Shown here one piece after another: positions 22,801-34,800 of a DNA stretch of 64,000 nt. A program made the translations under genes and the position numbers. The notes under the pieces are model-generated. The model did no database searches, had not been told where the DNA came from, and was given only the letters and a program-made list of their open reading frames with translations. Position 1 is the first letter of the stretch. Each line of letters opens with the position of its first letter. Source of the stretch: Haemaphysalis longicornis (taxonomy: Eukaryota > Arthropoda > Arachnida > Ixodida > Ixodidae); assembly GCA_013339765.2 (NCBI GenBank), contig JABSTR010001232.1, forward strand, positions 744,001 to 808,000. The letters are read 5' to 3'.

Positions 22801-25800
22801 TTATTCTCGTCTTGCGATCTCGTTTTCGCGCAAGAAAAGTCGTCACCATTCGAAGCACTTTACCTCCCCTCTTCATATTCTCATGAGCTGCACACGGTCG
22901 CTGTTTTCTTTACCTGTTCAGTCACAGTTAAAATCGCGGGTATAACAGTCCAAACTATCGCCGACGCTATGTTCACACCATGTCCCTTGGCCTTGATGAG
23001 CCTTAAGTTTTTCTCTCCCTCTCTCTCCGCTCGACAGCCGCCAGCGTACCTTATCTTCGTTCATCGCCCATCTTAAACCCACTGCCCACTCGCCAACCTT
23101 GGAACTTACACATTGATTAGCATACGCAGCTCCTCCTCCCGGTTTCTACAGTGGCTGCTCCAAGCGCGTTCTCTCCTCACTCACCCCTCGCCTCTGTCAC
23201 ACAGCAGCCATTCGTGCACCGCACTAGTCGCACACGACGTGCGGATGAAAAGGCACACACGCACGCACACCCCGTGTGCGTCTATCTTCGCCCCGGCGCC
23301 CAGCCGCCGTGGTCCTCGCGTGAGCGCCCACCGCTCGACGGCTGAGGTGGCCGGCCCGGCAGCAGCTTGTTCGCGCCGTAATTTGCCGTAATTGGCGATC
23401 AGTGCAGATGGGACCACCGCCGTCGTCGGAGCGCAGCCATTACAAAGAGCGTCGCGTAATGGGCGAACGCGTCGGGTGCCGCCGCTGAGTTCTGGGCGTG
23501 CTCTTCGCCATGTGGCGTGCCCGCTGACGCTATCCCGGCGGCCGGCTTCGGTAAACTGCGCCGGCCGGAATTAAAACGCCTGCGCTGCACCAAGGAACGG
23601 AGCGCAAACGGGGGGACTGCGCTCATTAGGCGCCACTGTGCGTGTGTGGGTTCCTTTTCACCGTGTTTGTATTTGTCTTCGAGGTGCCCTGCTGTTGGGA
23701 CGTGGTGGCTGCTCCGCAATATCGCAGCGGCATTCTCGTAGTCGCGTGACGGCTTTCGTTTAACCCGGGAAGTCGCCGACCGAGCGTAGGGAAATTTATC
23801 TCCGACACTGCGTGCCCCGGCACGACCACTGGGCAGTTCCCCGGGCAAGTAGCTCGCAACTGCGTTATGGCCACTATAACGAGGCATTCGCTACCGAAGC
23901 GAAGGCTTTGCTTTTTCATGCCACTGTATTTTGCTGCAGATACGCAGAATGTGAGGATAAAATTTGGTTGAATTCCCCTTCGTGCATTTTTGCGGTAGTT
24001 TATTCATGGTACAAGCCGGTTGGGCCCCAGCGGGTTCAAAGGGAACTATTGCGACACTTCAAACGCAGCCCGCTTCCACAACGCACTATTCGTCAGCGGT
24101 CACGGCAGGCCCGGAACAAAACGGCGCGTTAGAAGTCGCACCGAATTCTCGCATGGGCGAACCCGGTTGAGAAGCAGGTGGCGGACGATCCGTTCCCGTC
24201 GATTGCGTGAAATAACCGCCTCGTCGGGCGCCGCTCGTTAGACCGCCTCGGAAGCTCCCACGTGTGTATTCCAGCCGGCGTAATTGCACCCTGGGTGTGC
24301 GTGAGAAGTCAAATGGAGACGACCTTTCCGAGTTCAGTTGGACTTCCTGCCTGCGCCTTCGGTAATGAAGGAGCAACAACGACGGCTGAGGATTATACGT
24401 TTTCTTTTTTCTTTTGAAAAGCCGTGTTGTCAGGTTCTGTCGTGTCACACAACTCCTTCCGGAGTTTTCGGGAAGGCTAATCATCATGAAGCCTTGCCTC
24501 TAGGACGCCCTTTGGTCCCGTCTTCTGCGAGGCTCAGTGGCTAAAGTGTCGTGACTAAAGTGAACTAAAGTGGCTAAAGTGAACCCTAGGACGCGGGTTC
24601 AACCCCGGCCGCGGTGGCTGCTTTTCTGATGGAGGGAGAAAGCGAAGAAGCCTCTGAGCCAAAAATTGGGCGCACGTTAGAGAACCCCAGGTGGTGGAAA
24701 TTAATCCGGAGCCCTCTGAGACGCAGGGATCGGAGATGCCGTGGTGACGTTAGAAGGAACACATTTTATTCCAAGAATACACAATGGTGGTAACTAAAAA
24801 ATTGGAACGTGCACCCGGTGACTTCTTTCTTCTTCACGTCCTCGCTTATTCTCCGTGGTTTTCTTCCCCCTCCACTGCGGCGCGCCTCATAGGCCAGGAG
24901 TAGCTTCCGCACTTTAAACTCCACAATCGATGAACCGTATGTTCGGAAAGCACGATCAGCGTCGTCAGTTTGCACGAGATGCGTGTAAACTGGGCTCGCG
25001 TTTCGGCAGCTTCAGGTTCGTCATCACTCACGTTAAAGATCCCCAGGTGGTCAAAATCGATCTGGAGCCCTCCCTTCACTACGGCGCGCCTCATCGCCTG
25101 CGTTACGTCGGCGCGTTAAGCCCCATAATCAATCAATCATCACGTGCAAGAAGTCGACAACTTGGAACACTGAGAGACGTCTACCTGCATGCGTAGAGAA
25201 GCACGCCTATGCTCGAGATGAGCCAGCCGAGACATCTTAGCGGTATTCGCGTGTGCATGAATTCTACCCAGCATGCACCACTCTCAGCTGCAAAGTACAC
25301 ACTGGCGCGCGTAGTTTCTTTGCTTGTCATTGTTTCGGTTCAAAAAAAGCCTAGGACTGTCCTGCCAACAGCTGACTGGCGCTACGTTCCGCGTATGGCT
25401 GGCTGCATTCAAGATTTATCTCGCCTTGACGCGCCGTTCCCTGTTCTTTTTTTTTTCTGCTTCTCTCCTCAGGGAGGTACCAGGACCCCGACCGTGCGAA
25501 TGGCAACAGCGCGGCGGCCGGCGCTTCGTACTTGCACCGAGGCTTCTGTCCCCCAATGCAGTCCAGGAGCAGCTTCTGGAACTGGACTCGCGCCGGAGAC
25601 ACGGCGGTCCAGAGGTGTCCCGGCGGCGCCATAGGTGAGACGGCCAGAGACGAACGAGTGCTTATAATACAAGTTTGCTTCATTATAAAGACGGCTTTGC
25701 CCGATAACAAGGATACCCATTTTACCGAAAACTTCAAGCAAATAATCAAGGTACGCGAGGAAGCAGTAGCGCCTCCCCAGCCAGATTCCGGAGATATCTC

Positions 25801-28800
25801 TGTGACGTCACGGAATCTTGTTTGTGCCATTGGCGGCGGCGCACCGAAGCCACCGCCATGGAAGATGAACGGGCAGTCGCAGTGAGGCGTCGAGTTCCGT
25901 TTGATCCCATCACTCGAATGCTAGCGTGCAGTTAAAGCGCTGACCACTGCGTTTTCCTGCGGGCCCGCTCCTGCCCATGTTACGTCATTGTGGCACGTAA
26001 CCTGCAAGTTTTGAATATTCCTTGCACTTTCTAGGTTAAAAAACCGCTTTCGTGGGTGGAATAGAGCTGCGTGACGCTGTGAGTTACCAAAGGCTCGTTC
26101 CTTCAAATCGCACGAAGTTGTACTTCGTCTTCTTGAGCATGCCTATAAAGAGCGATAGCGTAAAACTGGCGCCATGACGGCTCTCAAAGATAATTAGGGT
26201 GTACAGCTTGAGTAAAGCTCGTATAGACAAGTCGTGTTTTCCCCCCTCAGGCTTTTCTTTTAAATAATAAGAAGTTAGCTAGAAGCGTTGTCCAGTTCAT
26301 ATTCCTTACACATGTGTTGCTATCCACAAGAGGTTAGTTACTAGCGTTGTAGATGCCAGGTAGAATAAAAGCTCGAAATACCAGCTAACCAGTCAATTTT
26401 GAGGTATGCATCCAGCGGCTGTGACGGACGCGACACATCCGTGCATATCAAGACCTCCTAAAGAGGCCGCACTACCGCAGTCCCTCTCAAGAGCCTTCTT
26501 TCTTATGTCTTTTTTTCACCCTCAGGGACTTAGCAGCTTTCAAGATAACGAGTGCGCTTTTTGGAAGCTTCCGATGTCTGCCGATAAGCTGCTGGCCTCT
26601 GGGGGGCGCTCCCGGGAGATAAGAGCGGGACCACTCTGGGCTTCAAACGTTGCGTCACCGTGCCGACCTGCCGAGGCCGAATGACCTGGCCGGGGCGCCT
26701 TCAGATCGCTCCTTCTTGTTTCTTCATTTCGCCTCCGCCTTCCCATTCCGTCTTCGTTAACGTGTGTTTGTTTAGCAGCTTGGCGCCACCGGAGCGGCCC
26801 ATTTTAATCGTCCGCCCCCTCCCCCCTCATTATGCGTTTTTTTTTTTTTGTTTCCTGCTAGTGGCTCGAGCAAGAGAGCTCTATTTCGGCCTTCGTTCGC
26901 GGGGGTTCCTTTGCCGTCTCCTCAGTCTTCCGCGGCCGTTTCTTTGCATTTGTCAGCTCCGGGCTTTTAGCGACGAGGGCCAGCTATAATTCGGAGATTG
27001 CAGTCGCGCATTCGGGCGCCGAGTTCTTCTCCGGTGCCCGCGCTTTGTCGGCAGCGCTGATAGAACGCGCTAATAGGGCGAGCTTTCCTCTTAGTTTCGT
27101 CCGGCGCGGCTTAAAAGCAGAGCAGCGGCCCAGTCCGATCGCTGTCTCTCTGTCGCCAGGCGCCTCAGGTTGTCTGATACGGAGACGCCATTTTCGTCAC
27201 TCTAAGCCGACATTAGTGGCCTCCATTTTCTGGCTTTATCCTTGCTGTTACTTGTGCCGGCACCGTTCATTACCCACCTGCTTTTTAAGTGGGGCTTCCG
27301 TTTAAAGACCGAATTACTCGAGCTATCTCTGAAGTAACGCGGTGCTGGGTGTTGGCTTAATGCATTCTTCTCACCCACCGCCTGCGCACCTGCGTGGAAT
27401 TCATGTTTTGTTTCGCGTTCTTTTCTCATCGAGCTCCTTACTTCAGCGTGTGGAGGCGGCACAAAAAAATAAACAAATGTTTGTCTGATTTTGGGTCACA
27501 CTCTCTTCCGCTCACACTCGTAACTTGTGCACTGCCTTGGCCGAATTCTGGGAAGGTGCGTTCCTCCTGCTGACGATTCTTTGCGCTCGTGCAACCGCTA
27601 ATCTAGATTTTAATTTCGGCGCCTTTTTTTTCTCTCTCTTTCGTGCGCCGTCGCAGGACACGCCAAGTGGCGCTGCCTCCAGGGCAATCCGCCCTTCTGG
27701 GAGCACGAGACGCCCAACTTGAGCGCCTGCTATTCTGCCTGGATGGAGAACCTCAAGTCGCGGGTGAGTGTCGCGCACGCAAATATTCCGCCAATCCGCC
27801 GCTCAAACTTCGCTCATGGGCCGCACTATTGCGGCAAGGAGGAGTCGTTTCTCGAGTTTGCGAAGTGCTTTTTCGAGATAAACCCACGGGGTAGCCGAAT
27901 TCGCTCCTGGAAGAGGTAAATCGTAAGATTTCATGTACGTGCGAATATCGGCTCCGCCTGGAAACTAAGCAGTATTTGCGACAGCTGCTTTTGCGTTAAA
28001 TTTGTAAGCCAGCAACGAATGAATGCGAAGCTGTCGCTCTTCTTTAAAAAAAACAATACGCAGTCCCGGGGTCAGGCGTGAAAAAGAGTAGGACAGTTTT
28101 AGCGTTACTTATACCCCTCTCAAACGTGCCTATTTAAGTGCACTTCCATAGAGTGCAGTCGGCTTTTTTGTAGTTCGGGAGCAGCTAAGCGGAAAACGCG
28201 TATGACACTTTACAAGGAACGCACTTTAAGCTGAGTGTGTTCCCCAAATACACTTAAACGGGGCCGGCTCGCCGAGTGAGTAATCTCGTGAGCAGATGTC
28301 CGAAAATTGCTAAAAATAACATAAAACTGCGACCGTTTAGACGACAATAAGTAATGTCAAAAGTTAATTATAGATATATTGTTTATTGCTTTTACAAAAA
28401 GAGAAGCAGCGACGAAAAAAGAAGAAAATAACCTCTCTCTCTTAACGACGTGCCACCGTCGCCTGGTGGGGTTTTTCTCGATGGCGGCCGTTCCCTGCAG
28501 CGTTCTCGTTGGTGGTTTCTTGTGGCCCTGTGATTGTGTTCCCGCTTCAGCCTTCTTTGTTATATTCCATGCTTTCAGATAATTTCCCCCTAACAATAGT
28601 GCTGCTGATATTCGCTGCGCACTGAATAACACAGTGAAGATATCAGCGCCGCTGTTTAATCGCCGTTCCGACTTCGTTTTTTTGTGGTCTTGTGCGAGGC
28701 GCCGATTGCGCTTTGGAACAATGAAAACACAACAAAATGTTTACATTGTTTCTCACGCGATCAAAAGGGGGAATTTCAAGTAAATCTGCGTAAAATTTGC

Positions 28801-31800
28801 GCCGGCTATCGTCACTGACATCATGTCGAAGGTCACTTTATTTCGTCGTTTAGCAGCGCGCAGCCAAAGTGTCATTCGTGAAGCCCGAGTGCACTCGGCG
28901 GAAGGGCACTTAAATAGGCACCTTTGACAGGGGTATTATTCGCTCTCTAAGCTAAGTGCACTTACAAGTCTTGCAGCTGTAAATAAAGCTTTGCGAAAGG
29001 TTCTGACTTTCATTACGCGAGTAAAGGGCGAAATGCATGCGTGAAGAGCGACGCGTTCCCGCCCGCCTTCTCCCCGTCCGAAAACCGGTTCGGCAGCCGT
29101 CAGAAACTCGCATGAACGCTTCTTCAACGCCGGTTTTGGAGAGCGGAAAAATACGCGCGCGGAAACTGATCGTTTTCCGCACATGTGTTTCGCCCTTAAA
29201 GGGAGGGACAACCAATTTTTGTTGAGTGTGTGCTCTGTATCTCAAATAGAAAGGGACATTACTTGAAACACCTCGAACCGAGACGATTTAAGTAATAGGG
29301 CCCGTACGAGAGATGACAAGAGGTGTTCTAAAAGTTGTCCCCATCCTAAACAGTGATAAAATGCAGTTTTCATATTACCTTATGCAATTTTTTAATCACG
29401 CACTGGAACTATTTGAGACGGCGCTGCTTGTATACGTACGGTAGTGCCACGTGTCGACACTACGTGGCGCCGCTTCAAAGTTCAAAAAATGTAGTGCCAA
29501 ATTGAGAATACTTCCGCCAATTCATTTAGAAATTCCTTATGATTACACTGGCTTTCATGGGCGCTAGGCTTTCACAAGAGCTACAGGGCATGTGACACGC
29601 GAGGATCGGTTAACCTTTAACGTTCGCGCGCTCCTCAACTTTCGCGACGCGCCGTTCCTGGCAGGCGGAAGACGACGACTCGGTGGTGAGCCTGGCCGTG
29701 GAACTGGAAGTTATCACCCGAACCAAGACTCTGCTGGGCGGAGACATCGCCCAGACGGCCGGCGTGATCCAGAGGCTTCTGGGGAGGATGACCAGGCGGC
29801 TGGACGACATCCCCGACGAGCGGCGCCGCTTCCAGGTGGTCAAGGAACTGCTCCAGGTGCGTGCATCGTCATTCTGCTGCCGAACGCCTGATTCGCTGAG
29901 ACTCTAAACAAAACGATAACGGTAAACAAACTCAGGTGTCGAACAGTCGCGCTGTGAAAGAATTTAACGTCGTGTTCGTGTAAGTACGGCGGAAGACCTT
30001 AATGGGAGCAGATACGAGCTGGGAAAATTGGGCCGATTTCGCCAAGCCAAGCGCGAATTACGTTCGGGCAGTGTTCGCCGTTTTTCCATCAGGCGTGGGC
30101 CAAGAGAATTTGGTGCAATTCTCGGTGATGGCCAACCTCACTGTCTTTTATAACTTCCGTACTTGCATGTTTGAGGCGTAGGTTACGATGCGGCTGACCA
30201 TCTGCAAAAATAATATGCCGTCGGGCGAGTTGGTACTCAGCTAAGGTAGACGAAGACTAAGCCACAACTCTGGTTCCGTGTTCCTCCGCAGTGCTAGTCT
30301 CCGCCTACCTTTGCGCTGTGATGTGTTTGACCCCTACTAATCATGGCTGGTTGGCGCAATTCACTGCGGAATGAAGGACTCGTTCGAGGAGTCGGAGCCA
30401 ACGTCTAGCTAACCGTCCCGGCGTTCCTCCCCTTTCCCTTCGACGCCCAGTCTACGGTGGAAATCAGCAGCAACCTGCTGGAGGACTACCAGCGGGACTC
30501 GTGGCTGGAGCTGCCTCCCCGCGAGCGCCGCCACGTGGCCGGGGCGCTGCTGCAGGCGCTGGACAACTCCACCTGGCTGCTGGCCGACACCAAGAACGCC
30601 GCCTTCCGCTTCTCCAGGGCGCACGGGAACGTCCGTGAGTGCACGCCGCGCTGCTTTTAAACGCCCTGCTACGTGCACCGGAGCAGAGTTCTTCAATCTA
30701 TAGGGCACCATTTGCGAAACGCAGCCATGCTCCGGTGAAGCTGAGGGGCGAGTGTATTGGCGCGACGCCGGGTGGACAAAGGAGTAACTTTGCTGAACAT
30801 TTACTTTGTTGCGAAACTTAATAATCGGCTAAAACTTGCTTTTCAAGTTAGGAAGCACTCGATTAGGCGCAGTTTACTTACGTTCTCATGGTTTCTCTTT
30901 TGGGACTTACCACAGCAGGTACAAGACTTCAGTACTACTGCAACTCTTTGCCGACAGATGGAAAGCTAGTGAACTTCCTCTATGCCCACCTGCCCCCTGT
31001 TTTTTTCCGCGCGGGGGGGGGGGGGGGGGGGGGGGTACCGCTGATACATGGTGTGTACGGGTAGTTTCACAAGTGGTATATACTGAGCAACTCTATTTGG
31101 CCGCCATTTGAGGTCTGACGACTTTGACGCGCAGCTGAGTAGCTGGCGCGTGCGCGAATTCTCCTAACCCGGAGGAACTTAAATAGTTAAATCCGCAACA
31201 AATGGACGGTCTGAATTATTTAAGACGAGCCTGTTTTCTTTTGTTTGATTAAACGCGTCGTTGGGCGAGTTGGTGCACACTTCTAAAAATTAGACCGCAA
31301 CGCAAAAAACACAACGATTCACAAGAAGCACCATGGAAAAAGCACTCTCCTGTCTTGTCCCGTCTCCATTCTTCTGTGTCGCGGTGTTTTTTGCGCTCTC
31401 ATTTTAGTTGTTTTTAAAGTGAAGCGTTTGTACGCCTTACTGCTAGCGTGCGATTTCACCACATTACGCGCTGCTTGAAAGACAACTTTACATGATGGCT
31501 TTCTCAAGACGATGATTACGATAAGCGAGGGCACATAAGGCGTCTCAAAGAGGAAAAGAAAAACGCTTCCCGTGGTCGGAATGGAACGCGGGTTCGTGAA
31601 GTCGACGTCTATCCGGATGCGCCATTTCGCCGCGGTCGAAGCAACCTGGCGTTTTAACAGTCTTTCTCTTCAGTTAAGGGGCTTTGATTTCAATTTCGCT
31701 GCTCCATTGCCCCCTCCCCTCTGACGCAGTGGTGTCCGTGCGCCTTGTGGAGACCTGGGCCCTGTCCGAGATCCGCTTCCCGGTGCACGAAGACGTGCAC

Positions 31801-34800
31801 GGCACCGTGTGGATGCGGATGCAGGACACGCTCGCCTTTCCTCCGCAGGCGCTGCTCGGGAGCGCCCGGAACGGTGAGCAGCCAAGCTGTTTTTGATCGA
31901 CGTGCACAAGTGCCCTCGCAGTTAGATCGGGTTCTTTCAACGGGGAGGCTTTACTCCTTCTTGGAACTCCGCAAAAAAGACGCTGGCAGAACGTGAGCTT
32001 ACGTTGTGTCCGCGTCTTTATTGCGCTTTTCCAAGAAGGCTTTACCAACATGCCCAAGCTTCAGCCTTAGGGGGAGACTCTTCGTGCTTGGGGTAGTTCC
32101 CGAATGACTTGATGAATTTCTTGTGGGGGGCTTTCCTGGGATTGCCTCCTGTCGTTCGTGCACCATCGCTTTCGGCCTTAGTATAGTGCCTAGAATATAT
32201 ATTCTAGGCACTATAGCCTTAGTGTGCAGAAAAATGCGCGAAGGCTCGGGTGGGCATTTTTGTACTCTCGTCCTAAGGCAACCCCTGTCGGTCTGTTAGT
32301 TCTCGAGTGGTTACTTTTTGTGAGGTTGGCGTCGTGCACTTAGTGAAAATCCAGACACATCTGCGGAGAACGACGCGTTTCCACGCGCGTTTTGTACCCC
32401 CTCCAAAACCGGTCCTGCGGCCTCGTTCGTGACCGCTGCCGGGACGATTTCCGAAGAGGGAAAACGCCTGCGAACACGCGTCGCTCTCCGCACGTGTGTT
32501 TCGTTCTCGAGGCTACCCCTTTCGGTCTGTTGACGTCGTCCATGCAGTGAAGTGTTAGTGAAGCTGTCGCTTCGATGCATTGCGCAGGAGTGGTGAAGCT
32601 GGTGTTCATGGCGTACCGCAACATCGAGGACTTCCTGGGGCCCGACCTGGCCTCGACGGCGGCCGATTCCTCTCCAGGCGAGCGCGTAATAAACTCCCGC
32701 GTCATCGCGGCCTCCGTGAACAGCCGGCACCTGACCAGGCTGCACCAGCCCGTGCTCATCACCTTCCAGCACCGAGAGGCGAGTGGATGCTCTGTCAACG
32801 CTCGCGCTGTTAATTGGGTGGCTGCGCAGTGGACTGCGCCGCGTTCGTTGCTTTGCTAAAACCGCTGCTGAGTGTCTAAGACGCGTGCAGAGCATTTTAG
32901 TGCAAAGAATACGACTACTGCTTCTTACAACACACGGATCAGTCCCGGAGAAATTGGCATTGCGTTGAAAGTTACTGAGAGACGCAACAACTGGATATAA
33001 CTCTCAACTAGACAGTTGTAACGAAGTGAAAAACCTGTTCTCGGTCTGCGCGGGCGCAGAACAGGTTTGGTCGCCTCTGCGCACGCACGCGTGCGTCGGG
33101 TTTCCGCTCTGCTGTAACTCTCTAAAATATATCTATCGAAAAGCCGAGAACCGGTTTCCGTAGGGTGCCCAGTAGGCCACCATCGCCTCCGCGTGTGCGC
33201 AGAGGCGACGAAACCGGTTCTGCGCACGCGCAAGCGTGCCGACCGTGCACCGTGCGGGGGCCGGGGCTTGTGACCGTAAATAAAAACAGGAGATAGTGCC
33301 CCTGTCACTCCCATGATAATTCATCGCGCGCCCTTGTTATTCATGTAGATGCAATAACCGAGTGTAGTTTGCTTCGGCATACAGCGCAAGTGCGCTTAAT
33401 AGTGAAATGTAGCCGTGCGGCCCGCGCCGCAATAAAAACAACCGCAGTGTGTGGATAAAAAAATTTAAGTTTCAAATTTTGTTCCTTCTTTTCTATGCTA
33501 GATTGAGAACGTCACCAACCCGAGATGCGTTTTCTGGAGCTTCGACGCCGAGTAAGTAATAATGCTTTGTTTCATATGTCAATTTGATTTCATATGTCAA
33601 CTTGACTGTTCAGATGAGAGAAAAAAACAACTAACGGGGCTAACACTCGGGTGTAACATATATGGACAACGGAAGTTCTCCTGCGCCTCATCACTGCAGC
33701 CGGCTGTTCCTCCGCGCGGCCCAATGAGGGCGTTACTGCGGGTATTTTGAGCGTATGGCACGAATCGTTTCCATTATTTCCCGAACTTAATATGCGTATG
33801 AACCACTGCAGTAACCAAATACAAACTATGAGAGAAAAAGCAAGTGATATCCATCATTAAGCGCAGTCTACTTTCAAAACTCGCGTACCCGTTGAAATCC
33901 GGGTCCGTCGCTTCGGCAGAGTGATACAATGCATGAGCTATTGTAGTTCTGAAGTTGTACCCCAGCATAGTATCTCTTGCACACGGTATTCATAGCTATA
34001 TGTGGGAAACGAGCGATCCCAGTTCTCTGTCGTGTTCTCGCTTTTAACGCGGCGCGCATGCATCAATTCGTGTTCCGATGCATTGTAAGCGTCAACCGCA
34101 TGGGGCGTTCGGCGCGCGATTCGTGAGCGTCGGCGTTGCGCGCACGTGTTTTTGACGGACCCGTGGACGATTCCGCGCCGGCGGCTGGCAGCCGTTCAGA
34201 GAAGGACGCGCGTGGCAGTGGGAGGAGCCTGACGACTTGTGCCAATAGCGAGACGGACGCTTAATGGCGGCAGTTAGGTGTCCGGATAAGCCGGCTGGGT
34301 CTCCGAGAGATGTTTAGGCTTAAAGCGTGAACCGCATGGAGCGTTTTTGCACGTTAAGCGTGAACCGCATGGAGCGTTTTCTGGTCGCGAAAACGCGCCG
34401 CGCACGCCACAGGCGCGCTGACGCTGCCGCGTAACCACCCGCACGCTGCGCCGCCGCGGCCGGCGGCGGCAACATGGCGGCGGCTTCGGCAGCGAAGTGA
34501 TGTCGGGAGCTCGAGCGACTGCTTCTAAGCGCTCTCTCAAATGCCGCTCAAGGCACGAACGAAGTTGCTTGCGCGGTAAAGAAGCTTATAATGTGGGTGA
34601 AAACGGTATAAACGCCCAGGGATTGGTTGTATATATCGAATCCGGTATGGGCCTGAAGTAGAACTGTTTCTCAGTTTGCTGGTGTGCAAAGTGCATAGTG
34701 CGCCCAGGCTCGTGCTTCTCCGCTATAGCAGTTGGGGAATGTCCTTGTTTGATCATTCACGAGAATTCTTCAGTGTGCCATTGCTGAAGCGCTGACGAAT

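Larger units (their letters stand above)
21964..25472 (+). other. Cirl intron 4
   Basis: It contains a MITE-E copy (22078-22270), a (GTT)n run near 22122-22140, a SINE-like element (24521-24765) and a second SINE tail (25035-25140). From 22270 to 24520 I see GC-rich sequence with short ORFs on both strands but nothing conserved. Confidence 0.55.
27764..29664 (+). other. Cirl intron 6
   Basis: It contains MITE-E copy 2 and an adjoining MITE-D (29196-29580). From 27764 to 29020 nothing is recognisable. Confidence 0.55.
30635..31729 (+). other. Cirl intron 8
   Basis: It contains a 23-base G run (31013-31035), an unclassified retroelement-like fragment (31258-31425, with a GCAAAAAACAC block and its inverted partner GTGTTTTTTGCGC) and a tRNA-derived SINE (31490-31680, minus strand). 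Confidence 0.55.
31874..32587 (+). other. Cirl intron 9
   Basis: It contains a perfect 34-bp palindrome (32182-32215) and MITE-E copy 3 (32353-32512). Nothing else is recognised. Confidence 0.55.

Noticed and set aside
32575..32859. Exon 10 continuing past 32778 to a GT donor
   Set aside because: The next GT gives a phase that cannot join exon 11, and the extra residues break the strongly conserved join before the GPS.
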